64,000 bases of DNA. Origin: Linnemannia hyalina (Eukaryota; Mortierellomycota; Mortierellomycetes; Mortierellales; Mortierellaceae). Under the pieces are notes generated by a model, which was given only the letters and a program-made list of their open reading frames with translations, was not told the DNA's origin and searched no databases. This document shows, one piece after another, positions 32,606 through 45,300 of this stretch. Made by a program: the position numbers and the translations under genes. Within the stretch, counting starts at the first letter, position 1; each line of letters starts with the position of its first letter. The stretch covers positions 2,356,001 through 2,420,000 of the forward strand of contig JAHRHY010000007.1 in assembly GCA_019671135.1 (NCBI GenBank), read 5' to 3'.

Positions 32606-35600
32606 TCACCAGTAATCCTCAGAACTCATGCTGGTAACACTCATCGTATCACTCGCCATACCTCTATCCTCCTCCGCCTCCTCCTCCAATCTATTACAAG
32701 GATGTCTCTTGTCTCGGTTCTCCTCACCAACATCACTTCTCCTGCCCTCCTCAGCTAAGCTCAGGCCTACTCCCCCACCTCCACCTTGTTTCTGTTGGAT
32801 ACTGCTGATGTTGTCGTTGGTGGTCAACACGACCGGTGACTCTGCAAGTGTTGAAATGGACGCCCAGGACTCTGGCCTGCCAGAGGGTGACCTCTGTAGC
32901 TGCTGAACCGTTGGCGGATGCTGTTGTTGTCGCCTGTCCTGATGTTGCTGTAGTACTGCACGGAGGAGAGGGTTATGTTGCTCTGTCGACATGTCGTCGC
33001 TGTCACTCCTCGATCGAACCCCACGAACTGTCACCACCCGCTTGAGCTCCATCGACTCAGTCAGGGTCTCTATTGACCCCATCGTTGTCCTCCTCCGCTT
33101 TTGAGCTAACTCGTCCGACTCTTCCAAGTCATCCTCCTCATCCGACTCCCCGATCATGTCGTCTGGTCGTCCACCGATCAACAGCGCCGTGAACCGACTT
33201 GCTTTTTGCTGCCATGTCTGTGGGATAATGTATCCAGGCGAAAAGTAGTCGACGCGGCCATGGTCCTGCAAATGTCCTGGTGACCCTGGTGTTTGTTGTT
33301 GTAGTCCGTGCAATTGCTGTTGTTGCAGTTTGTTGATCCGACTCTTGCGCCGACCAGGTGTGATACTCTCGAACCACCCCATCCTACTCTTCTTTCTCTG
33401 GATCTCGCCCTTGGACGACGATTTTCGGTTCAGACCATCCTCGCCAACACCAACTTCCACGCCACCCTCCATAAGGGGCATGCGCTTGTAAGTACCGTCG
33501 GTATGGACGTTGGCCTTGGTCACCAAGAACAGCTGCTCCAGTCTCTGTCGCTCCACTGTCGTCATCTCCAGCTGCCTCTGTCTCTGCTCCTTGGTCATCT
33601 TGTCAAACACAAGCACATTCAGGAACGTATAGATTCTGTTCAGGACACCTACGTTCATGAACCCGGCCCGCCCACCCTTCAACCAACATCCCTGCTTCTC
33701 CAAGAATGCCTCCAAGTCGGGTCTGGCCATGGGTCGATAACAAATGGACCCTGGGAACGCTGGTGAGAACTCCTTGGCCGTCAACTGTGGGATCTCCTCG
33801 TGGTTCTTGCGGTATAGGTCATCCCAGAAGAGGTACCACCACTGATGACACTTCGTCCTATTGACGGCTCTCATCCGCTCGTAGAGGTACTGGATCGCCA
33901 TCGACACCGGCCTTGAGGGGTCTACAATCTTGGGGTTCTCCTCTGTTGCCTTCAACAATGGCTCGAGGTCCTTCTGCTTCAAGTTCGGGTTGTCGTACAC
34001 ATTGATGAAGAATGCGTAGGAGAGTGTCCCATCCTTACGAAGAGCCTCGTGGCGGTAATGGCTCTGGTACGCCTGCATAACCTTCTTAACCTTTCGCACG
34101 CCTCGAGAGATCAGAGCATGGTTGTCCCGGAGTAACCGTGCCAATGCTGGCGTGACCTGGAAGTCTCGCGTAATCCCAATGACCTCGTGTCCGATTGTCG
34201 TCTCATGCAAGAGCTGTGATGATCCTTCGGGGTCCTGGGTCTCGCCGTCAGAATAAGTGATTGTTACTGAGAATCCGGGGTTCATGTTATGTCCCTGCCA
34301 GCTCGACATCTTCTTGCGGTGGATGGTAAACAGGCCTCTCTTGTAGCTCACAGGCGCATTGACCAACGACATCTATTTTTTGAATTCACATGGATATGGC
34401 GTGTTAGCTGCCAGGGATGCCTGTAAATTTTTAAGAAAACACATAAAGCTCATTGGCAATGACGTGGGAAAAGGATCTTACCTCCATGGTACCGTTACTC
34501 TCTCGGCCCTTTTGGATACCTCGGGTCTCCACAAAGGGGCGGACTACGAACTTGCCATCAAGCGCTCGGAGCTGGTACCTAAGCTCGCGTCGCCTCTCAA
34601 TCTCGGGATCCTGGTTTTGTCGAATGTACCGGTCCAGATCATGCTCCTTCACAAGTGTAACAACGACCGATGACTCGTCATAGACAAACACCACCGAAAA
34701 TGGGAACGGAACCACGTACGCCTTGCCAAAGTACGTCTTGATGTTCGACGTCATAAACTCGGGCGCGTAGTACATGTCCGGACCGACGAACTCCTTCAGG
34801 ATAAGAGTGCGCTTCCTGACCATCGCCGGGGTCAAGAACTGACATGCCTGTGAATACGATCGGAGTCCAATCTGGCGGACAATCCGCAAGTTCTCGACGT
34901 GGCGCTCTGCAACAGTGCCCTTGAAGTTGAGAAGGTACGGCGGTCGATGCGGGGACTGACTGTAGGCGACAACAGTGTCAGCAGGCATTTTGAACGAGTT
35001 CTCGACCAAGAGCGTAGTGGTCCAGGTCTCCTGCCAGATTCGTCGCTTGATATGTTTGAAGTAGTTGAGTCGTGGGTTATAGATCTCCAGGGAGAAATCC
35101 AACCGCTGCTGGATTTGCTTCAGCATGACCTGGAACTTTTGAGTTTGCCGGATAGAGAACCAGACGACAATGATACACATGAGTACGTAGGTTGCAATCA
35201 GCATGATCCCGAGAGTGTTGACGGAAACGGGACCGACATTGAGGACAATAAAGAGGCCGATAACACTCGTAGCAACCGTGCAGGCTCTTGACCAGTACTC
35301 GCTGACGTTCTGCGAGGCATAGAGGAAGGGCTTAGTCCTGTAGACGCGGTAAATCAAGCTGACTGTGAACACGATCTGGAGGCCAGCACGGACAGACTCT
35401 ATGATTCGCCGTTCGTACCCGCGGAAAATGCAGTTGTCCTTTGAGAACAACACCACAATCACGACCGCGATGAGCTTGTTTAGCATCACCACGACCTTGT
35501 ACGTTCCATGTTCCCTGCGGTATCCTATGCGACATGGAAGAAAAAATAACATTAAAAACATTGCGCCGATAAAACCAATATCGGTATGATTGGCACTATG

Positions 35601-38600
35601 TTTGGCTGCCTGACGTTACCATTGTACAAAAAATTGTATGGGCAGTTATCTGAGTTCGTGAGACGCTTATACTCCTCATCCAAATCCAGCCGCCGCTCGC
35701 CTTGCTCCGTATACTTGTCAATCCTCGGCAAGTTCTGCACCACCAGTCGTCGTATTGCCAGCGGGAAATAGAACGTGTTCGCGCAGAGAGTGAAAATCGC
35801 CACTGGAATGATAATGTAGGCAAAGTTGAGATCCTGGATCTTCATCGATGTCACCCAGCAAAAGTCCGAAGGGTCTCTATAAATCCCGCTGGGTCCCAGG
35901 GGCTGGAGTACTGGAAAATCTGCGGTTGTATAGGGATTTGAGATAGGCCACATGGTGTCTGACCAGACGAGGGCGTCGAAGGACAGTTTTGCCAGTGGTA
36001 GATACAGTGTTGTCAACAAGAAGACAATCGAAATGGTTTCCATCCGCTGCTTCTTGGACCTCAAACTCCAAGACGACACCTCCAAGCCCTATAAGGAGCA
36101 AAAGGGGCCAAAGCCAAGGTCTGCATGGTGAGTTGGTTATAGAAGCAAGCAGGCTAGCGTCGAGTAGACGAAGGCTTATTCAAATATAACGAAAAATGTT
36201 ACCTCTATGTCGTCGTTGGGGTCAGCCCGGGTCATGATTTTGAAGGTGTAAAGCGCAATCCAGCAGATAAGTCCAAAGATAAACAAGAAGATCATCCCAT
36301 ATCCAATGGCTCTCGGAAAGTCCATCGACAGCACTGCAGGGATAACATTCACTGCGGTGTACATCCACTTTTGGTTGACGAATGTGTTGCCAGAGACCGA
36401 GAGGTACAGCCCTACAAACTGCAGAAAGTCGATGATGATCTCAATCCGCATGTATGAAATGCCGATGTTGGACGACTCCCCGCTCATGATTCCGTCGACC
36501 GCCGTCGAAAGCATCACGTTCTGGAGTTCCTGGTCAAAGAATCCTGGGGGTTTGGTGATGTTGACCTTGAGCTGGTCCAATGTGATGCCCTCGGGGATCT
36601 TGTTCAGAGGTGGGAACATGCCAATCCTGGGATCTGGAGGTGGTGGTTTTTTGGACTTGGAGGGCTGTGGCGGGAGTGGTTTGCTCTTTGTGGACGAGTT
36701 TCCGTCTGTTAGTGATGATGTTCCCAATCCAAAGGAGTCTGCCGGGATTTCTGTGAACTTATTCGGCTTCAGCGACGATAGGTATGCATCCAGGGCTGGG
36801 TAAGAAATGAGTGGCGCCGTCGGTTGGAAAAGCGCCTCAGAGCTGTCAAGCGTCGAGTTCTCCGGTGCGCTCTCTGATCGCTTTGTGCCGAGTGGCGTTC
36901 CTCCTGTATACTTTTGATCGTGTATCCGCAGAGGAAGGCCGGATATGGTGATCTTGGCTGTCTCTGAACCCGAGTGTAGTTTAGAGTCTCCAAACTTCCT
37001 GCCAGCGTCTTTCTCCGAGACATCGCCGATGTTTGGGTTGACTGCCTTTTTCAGCAAGCTGGTTTCTTCCCGCGCATCCCGATCGTCAAAAACACCGCTC
37101 GAGTCTTCCGGAATTGACTCGTCCAGTGTGCTGGCATGACTCGTGAAACTCTGCACCGATTCCCGCTTGGACTGGTTGGTTGAGGATGTCGCGGCGCTAC
37201 TGACTTTGGAGTGGACCAAGGTCTGTTGGCTATTGCTTCTGTCCGCTCGACGGTCGACATTCTTGCTCGCCACGTTGGGTTTGAATATGTCACCCAAGTC
37301 GGAGGCAACTCCGGGATTTTGGCTCCGACCCTGCCCCACAACCACAGTTCCTGAACCCGATGCGCCCACAAGTTTTGGGATGGCAGGTTTAGACGACACT
37401 CCTTTGACGACTGCATACATGATATCTGATCCGCGACTCGATCGGCTGTCGCCCTGAAAAGATTCACCCTGGCGCCTTCCGTCATCGACGGTAGTTATTG
37501 TTCGTCGTTCGTTGCGGGGCGAAATGGATCGTATCACAGGCTCGACTGGCTCTGATGTTGGACGATGAGCTGTCCTTTTGGGAGTCGGTCGAGGTGCAGC
37601 CCTTCCTTCTCCTGACCTGGACTCTTGTACCACTTTGTCTTGCGATAATTGATCGTTGTTGGAGGCAGTTGGGTTGCTGGGTGTGTTTGATAGGATCCTG
37701 TCAAGCCCAGCTGCAGCAGGAGAGTCTTTCGCATCACCTGCAGATGTTTTTACTAGTAGATTGTCACCGTCAAAGTGAGTCTGTTAGCTGTTTAAAGGAT
37801 GACCTCTCGCATGCACTCTTTTGTTAGTCGCCGGGGTTCTTACCTAATGGCAATAGGACATCTAAAGGACGACCAAGAGGCTCTGACGCAGACACCAAAG
37901 GATGGCTCCTGGCCAGGTGGTGGTGATGCTTCCATGTGTCCTCTTTTGACCCAACTGGTGGTATTACAGCCAACTTCATGATTCCTTCCTCGTCTCTTGA
38001 ATGTGACAGCAAAGCCGACGTGGACGGAGACGACGATGATATAGGAGATGTCGTGGGTGAAGTAATGTTCTGTGGCAGATTGGTTATGATACTGGATTGT
38101 GGAGCGTTGGCAGAGTCACTGTCCTTCCGTCGATACCCTTGCCTATCACTTGAAAATCCAGGTCGCTCATTCTTCGATGAAAGACGCCTCAACGTAGGCG
38201 ATCCAGCGTCGTTGCCAACCCTCTTTAGCATCGTTCTCGGACCCAGAGCCTCCTCTGGCTCGACACTTTGTCGTCTTGGAGGTAACGGCTGCGTTGGTGC
38301 TGTTGCCATGCCTGCTGACTGATCCCGTGTACCTGTCGAGATATGAGGCGGTCGAATATGGTGAGCTGAACGCGGTCCCATCACCCGTGATGCCTGTGCT
38401 GGAGGTGAGGCTAGTGGGCGAGCATGGATCGTATCGAGTGCATGTCGCTGAGTTCCAAACACCCTCGATTGCACAGGCGCCACTGATCGCAAGGGGAAGA
38501 GTGGCGCAGAGGTTCGAGGTGAAGGTGAGGATGGTGTTGAGGGAGATGAAAGGATTGGTATCGATGGCGAATGAACAGGAGGGCGGTAGCGTTGAGGTTT

Positions 38601-38834
38601 ACTTGGGGGCTGTGCAAACCCTGGGGAGGACTGAGATCGGACACCTGCTACAGATCGGGCTGCAGTTATTACCGTTGTTGAAGGTAACCGCTGTTGTTGT
38701 TGGTTTAAGATGGGTTGTGGACCTCTTGGTCGTGATGAAGTGGGTGAAGTTCCCTCAGAAGTGACATCGAGGTCGCTCCAGAAGGATATGAGGTTGTTGA
38801 CGCTGGGCGACTTTGGAGGGTTGTGTCCTGCCAT
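32606..38834 (-). CDS. Large multi-pass membrane protein of unknown family
   Basis: Five exons, 37844-38834, 36203-37752, 35620-36088, 34482-35524 and 32606-34372, give 1939 residues with closing phase; the acceptor of exon 2 could instead lie 15 bases further in (both keep frame). Residues 1 to about 730 are disordered, Ser/Pro/Arg-rich. About eight hydrophobic segments cluster between residues about 770 and 1140, for example AIGYGMIFLFIFGLICWIAL, TISIVFLLTTLYLPLAKLSF, YIIIPVAIFTLCANTFYF, KLIAVVIVVLF and GIMLIATYVLMCIIVVWF. A loop holding DPSDFCWVTSMK lies between the fourth and fifth. A soluble conserved-looking region (about 1200-1640) with KCHQWWYLFWDDLYRKN and CYRPMARPDLEAFL follows, then an acidic, Gln/Ser-rich tail. 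The topology recalls channel-like or receptor-like proteins, but I recognise no family; no catalytic motif is visible. Confidence 0.8.
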
Positions 38835-39391
38835 CGGCCTCTTTTATGAAGCGGAGAAGGGGTTGGATGGAGGCGGGACGTCCAAGCGACGTTTGCGATG
38901 AATAAAGAAAGGGAAGGAGTGTGTAACTAGAAGGAAGGATTAGTGGCGGATCCTGGGACAGGGTATTGACTGTGTGGGAGAGAGTAGAAAGGTCTATGTA
39001 GTAGGTGGAGTGAAGGGACGAGAGAGAAGGAAAAGAGTGTAAGAAAGAAACAACGGGCAGCTAACAGAGATAAAGGGCAAGACGCTTTTCATTCCCTTTG
39101 CTGCACTCCTTCCTTCGTGCTTCTACTCCCCCGTTTCGATCGAAGCCTGGATGTTCGTCATCCCCTCTGAATGTGGATATATGTTTTGTAAAAGGGGTTA
39201 TCACACCTCCTATCACCTTGTGCCTGAAGGGACGGATGACCTATGGTCTGACCGCACATTTCCCACCTGATCTCCTCCCTGTCCCCCTATTATTTCGACC
39301 ATTACAGCTGTTCAAAATAACTTTTAAAAATACAGAGGGCAATATTTTTACTTTGTAGAGGGCGCACACTTCGCTATCAAAAAGAGTGGGT
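38835..39391. other. Intergenic region between two minus-strand genes
   Basis: About 560 bases; upstream region of the membrane protein gene and downstream region of the giant coiled-coil gene. Nothing else seen. Confidence 0.6.
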
Positions 39392-42300
39392 CTACTTTGT
39401 GCGCAGTTTGGCAAGCGCCTTCAACGACCGCATGTCCTGCCGTGTAAACTCAAGCTCCCGCTGTGCCGTCTTCAACTGCCGGTTCAACTCAACCTGCTCC
39501 AGCTCCAGTTCTCGGATCCGCTCCAGATGCTCGTCCGCCATGTCCGGACTCCTCATTTCCACCTTACTCTTCAACACCTTGTTCTCCTTCTCCAAGCCCG
39601 ACAACAATGTGTCGTTCTCCTTCTGCGACAACTCGTAACGGTGTCGCAAATCCAACAAAGTCCTCTCCAGCTCAGCTTTCTGTTGGCGCAATGGCTCCAG
39701 TGCAAGAACTGCCTCATGGTGGATTGCCTCCGTTCCCTTGAATGTCTCGTCCCTCAGAATAGCCTGATCCCTCCCCCGATCGATCGACACCGATGACGAC
39801 GTGAGCGAACTCATTCGATCCAACGCTGCCTGGGACATATCAGGAGACTGTACCGATCCTGCTGCCGTTGCCAACGACCCTGCTGGCCGAGAGAGCATTA
39901 GGGCTTGCGCTTTGGCCAACTGGGAACGAGTCTGTGCAACCTCATCCTCTGATTCCTCCAGTCGTTGCTGCAACTCGTAGATCGCTCTCTTCTTTTCGTT
40001 CTGGAACTCCTGCAAGAACTGCTGCAGCTTGCCAATGCCGTGTTCTGCTTTGGTCAGCTCCTGTCGCAATCGGTCCACTTCTGACGACTCCTCGCTCGTA
40101 CCAATAGTTCCCTCGGACTCATGTCTGGTTTGCTGCTGCTGGTTCTTGACGGTGCTCAGTTGGGACTCCAAGTCCTCAATGCGAGTCTTGGACATAATGA
40201 TCTCCTTCTGCATACCCAGGAAGCGAACTCCTGCCAATGGCAGTGCCTGAACCGAAACACCCAGAGGCTGCAATCCTGCAAGAAGTGTCATCATACTCTC
40301 CTTCGCCTCGAGTTCCTCCGGATCTTCCGATGGCGACAGAAGCTTCCTGAAGAGGTCAGCAATAAGCGACACGTGCTCCTTTGCCTGCTCTAATTGGGCC
40401 TCCTTGGCGGACATCTCACTCTTCAACGCATCGACTGTCTCTCTTTCCTTCAACAGCTCATCATCCTTTTGCGCGCAGTTCACGGTCGAGGTGGTTGTGA
40501 TAAGGTCTTGTTCCAGTTTCTCGGCTAGTGACTTGAAGGAGCTTGCCTCTCGCTTGGACGTCTCGGCAATAGCGACATACTCATGCAATGACATCTCCAT
40601 CTTCCTCTTTGACTCTTCGAGGATTGAAAGTTGATTGATGAGATCCTCTTGCTGCGCCCTTGCCTGCTCCAGAAGCAAATCCTGGCGTGCGGCCTCCTCA
40701 TCTCTCTGTGTATTCGACTGCAACAAAGACTCTTCCAATGCAACGCGCTGTTCCTGCTCCTCCGCCTTCTGAGCCTTCATGAGGTTGAGTTCCTGGTCCA
40801 TCGCAGACAATCTGTGGGTAGCCGAATCCAGGTCAACCATCACCTGCTCGATCTCCGCTTGCTTCTCCAACATCATGCTCCTCATCCTGGCAGATTGTCC
40901 CTCCAATCCCTCAACCTGCGATCGGTTCATGTGTCTCTCCTCCTCTAGCAAGGCCTGCAGTTTCTCCGATTGGTTTGATCCGAGGCTCGCGGCAATAGTG
41001 GCGTGAGCTTCCTGAAGTAGCGCCCTTGACTCCAAGAGTTCCCTGTCCAGCCTGCTATTCTCGTGCTGTTGATGTTCCAGTTGGTGTTGCAGTGCTGACA
41101 CCCGCTCGCCGTGTGACATCTCTTTCTCCAGAATCGCCGCAGTCCTCTCCTCATTCTGCTGTCGAGACGCCCTGAGTTCATCTAGCACGGCATCACGCGC
41201 TTGAATATCGCTCAAAAGTCCAGTAACTCGCTCCCGCAACTCTGCGACCTCTTGTTGGAGTGCTGCTGTTGAGGGTGAGGATGACTCGTCCGCCCCAAGG
41301 TTGGCTTCAAGTTGAAGAATCTCGGTCTTCGCCGCCATAAGCTCCAAGTTAGACCGCTGGAGCTGGTCCTCCACCCGCATAGTCTCTTCCTTTGCTGCAA
41401 AACACTCCTCTTGCCACCGTGAAGCATTCTCGGCAAGGCGGCTCAGCTCAAAGTCATCACGGCCAGACGATCCCTCATGGGTTCCAGACACCAGACCGTC
41501 CTTCATGACCTGAGATGCCAACTCCAGTTCCTTCTTGAGAAGTCGCTCGCGCCCCAGTGAAAGCTGTAGCTCCTCCGTCAGCGACTCCAATGCGGACGAT
41601 TGCTCCTGTCCAACATCGCTTTGAGAAGGACCGCGGTCTGCAGCCTCCTTGCGAGCAATTTCAAGCTCCTCCCGCAAGACGCTGGATCGCTCCTCTATCT
41701 CGGCCAAGGCAAGGCGCATATTGGACTCGGCCTGCTTCAAACTCTCGACAGTTCTGATCGACTCCTCCATCTCGAATCCCAACTCTTTCTCAGACACTCG
41801 GGCTGCCGTCAGATCAAGCTCCAATTGAGTCACGCGATTCTTGAGAATCTCTTCCTCGGCTCTTGACAAAGTCGAGTCAGTCTCCTGGCCAGATTTCTCG
41901 GTCTCCTTTCCACGAAGAGCTGCCATTTCACTCTGTAGGAGGTTGTACTGGTGTTCTAGCTTAGCCATCTTGAACGCTTCCTCGTCAAGATACTGAGCTT
42001 TCTCTTCCTCAAAGGATGCAACAAGTCGTTCCTGGATAACCTTGTAGGCCTCATCCTTCATCGCTTGGTGACTCTTTTGTTCGTTTCTAGAGAATGATTA
42101 AAAACAAAGTGGGATTGGCATAAAGCCCATTATTCAGTTTCTGAAGACCTTAAAACGAGGTTTATTCAAGATTGAATCGGGAGGGTCCATGGTCCACTAC
42201 GCGGGGTTATAACAAGAATGCTCCTTACCGATGCTTATCGGCATCTTCCAGGGCATGCTCCAGCTGTCCGATCCTTGAAAACAGATCACGCTTCTCGGCA

Positions 42301-45300
42301 TCTGAGCGCTTGACCGAATCCTGCAACTCCTTCATCTCCTGACGTTGACCCTTGAGCTGCCGACGAAGCCCTTCAGCTTCCTGCAAGAGTTGTTCGGCGG
42401 TGTGGGTATGCTCGTCCGACGCCATGCTTGTCCGACGCGCGTTGGTCTCGGAAGCAGCAGCAGCAGCAGCAGCAGCAATAGCCCGCTGCTCCTGGAGCTC
42501 CCTCTGTGTCCGATCCAGTTCATATTGGAGTCGTTCGTTCTCCAAAGCAACCTCCTTCATCATCTGGGCTTCAACCAATGCAGTCTCCTGCTCCTTGCAG
42601 ATTTGCCGGGCTTGGCCAAGTTCCGCCTCGAGTTGTCGATATCTGCCCACAAGGTCGTCCATTCCAGTGCCCACATGATGATGGTCCGCTTGGGCCTGAG
42701 CCAGCGCTGCCTGAAGTCTGTGGTTCTCCAGGCTTACGTCGTCCAGCCGTCGAGAGTGATCTGAACGGGTCTCTAGATGCCTTGCCTCCGCCGCTTGGGA
42801 CTCTGAGTGTATTCTCGTGAGATCCTCCTGCAACCGCGAGACCTGGAACTGCAGCTGTTCCTGTGATTGGATCTGGACCTGGAGGCCACTTGTCTCTGCC
42901 AAAAGCAATCGAACTTGTTCCCGAAGGCGCTCGTTCTCCAGTGCCAAGTGACGGTCCGCCATGACCTCGTCGACCTGTTGTTGGGTCTGCTGCTGCGGCT
43001 GTTGCTGTTCCTGCTGTTGCTGCGGCTGATGTGCACCATAGCTTGGTGATGCTGGTTGGTAAGGCACTGGCACTGGGTCGGTTACTGGTTCGTTGTGTAG
43101 GGTGGGTAGCTGGTGCGAGATGGTGGGCGAAGAATACTGGTCGCGACTCAAAAGTGACCTACGTCTAGGACTCTCCTCCTGTCGCATCCATTCACCACTG
43201 GATCTTGATCCTGCACTTGAATACTTTTGCACCGTCGGTCCTGAATGTCCTCCACTGGACCCTTGAAGGTGGACACCGGAACTCTGCTGTCGCTTCTCTA
43301 GAAGTTCGCGAGCCTTCTCCAGCAATCGTTCCTTTTTGTCCGGCTTGGTGCGACCTACTCCTGTCGACCCTCCATGAGCCACCTGATCCGCCAGCAGTGC
43401 ATGCACAGCTGCTTGTTTCCTTAACAGTACTTCAGGGTCTAAAACGCTTGGACTAATCGCCCGCTGAAGGAGCGTAGGACTGGCTGCGTGATGAAGGAGT
43501 GTAGGACTCACCGTACGCTGAAGAAGCGTAGGGCTCGCCGACTGGTGTTGAAGGGTAGGGCTGGTAGCTTGTTGGTGGTGGTGGTGTAGGGCCGGGCTGG
43601 CAGTGCGAGGATGGAGTGTAGGGCTGACAGCAAGATGGTGATGAACTGGCGGGCTGGTGGTATGGTGGGGAGCACTTGGGCTAGCCAACCCCAGTCCTTG
43701 CTTCGAAACGGCGACGTTGGGGGACTCCCACTTCATATGGGCATTGATCTTTTGCCCGCCAAGATCAACAGGATCTCCTGGCATATCCTCCGACTCTCTA
43801 TGCCCAACAAAACTGGCGTCCACGTGGGCCTCTGGAGCAGCCGAAATGTCAACCGCGCCGTGTCCTTGCGGCACTGGATGGTACTGCGCCGAATCTCTTT
43901 GCGATCCTTGCGAAAGTGCGGCATGGTTAAAGTGGAACGATTGCTCACTTGCAGTCGGGAAGGCAGGCGGTGCAGTCGGTGTATGCATAGTGGTGGACTG
44001 GAGGGATAAAGTTTTTGGGACTATTGGGGATAAAGCAAACATGACACATCACATTGATACCGTCAGTATTTAATCGAGACGAGATCTTTCAGACAAAGAC
44101 ACACACCAGCATATGTTGAAGTTACCGTCATCGAGTTCCTTGGATGGCTCTTCTCGTCCGACGTTTGATAAAGACTCGATCGCCTCGCCGCGCTCAGGCA
44201 CTGCCTCCTCTGTGGATTCGAGGAACATGCTCGATTGCTTGTGTGCCCAATCAAATTTGACAGGTTGTGAGGCTTCCATAGGTGCCGCAGCCATTGTTGG
44301 AGCTCCTGCGGCGTCAGGTGTAGCTGGCCAGTTCGAAATTCTGGGTGGTGGCTGGAGCTTGGAATGGTCCTTCTCCTGAGTACGGCGTGGGGGAGGAGGG
44401 AGAACAGTCGCTACAGGCGGAGCAGAGGTAGTAGCAGGTGCTGGTGCAGGTGCAGGCGGCGCAGTCGTGGGCTGTGCGCTTACACTAGGGACGGATGCCG
44501 TAAGCACAGCCCCTGTCTCGCCCGTGGCAGGAGTTGCAGCATCGGCAGAAGAGGCACCTAAAGTGGCCAAGGACTTTGACGGCGATTGTCCCAAGGGCGA
44601 GGTAAACATCGACGTGGCACTACTCTTGACACCCTTGAAGAGCCGCGACATGCCTCGTTCAAAGGCTGCGGATTTGGGCATGTTCAGCAGGTCCTCCACG
44701 GCGCTCAAAGTGGAAGGATCAAGGAGGGACGCAAGACTACGTTCTTTGGTTGGAGGACTAGTGGCTGAGGTCACGTTAGTCGAAGGGGAAGCTGTTCCTG
44801 GGGCGTCCTCGGCTAAAGAGACCTGATCGAACACTGAAGTCTCAACCTCCACTTTGGGCGACATGCCTTGAGAAAGCTCAGTCGCACCTGATCCGGAGGC
44901 AGTCTTGGACCAGTTGGCACGTTCCTGGAGTCTGGGGGACTCCCTTGCCTGAGAAAAGTACTGCGTGTGTGCCAACTCACTGCTGAGCTCCATGATCGAG
45001 TAGCTCCCTGGTTGCACGATCGCCTCCGCTGCGTGGATGTCGTGCGTGACAAATGATCCCGTCGCGTTACGACCAAAGCCTGGACTGGTTGGGCTGGGCA
45101 AAGTCTCGTCAAATGGAATAGGTTGCGATTGGCTCTGCTGGGGTGGAGGCGAGTTGGATGGCTGAGGTGGACGAACAGGTGGCTGCGCAACTTGTTCCGA
45201 CAGGCTGTCGATACTAGTAAAGCTGTTGTCAACCTCTTCAAACTGGTTGTTGAATGAAAAGGTTGCGGGCAGGGCCCTTTGCTGGCTCTTGGGGGGTGCA

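Noticed and set aside
39386..41866. Several + strand ORFs antisense to the giant coiled-coil gene
   Set aside because: Shadows of the heptad-rich minus-strand frame.
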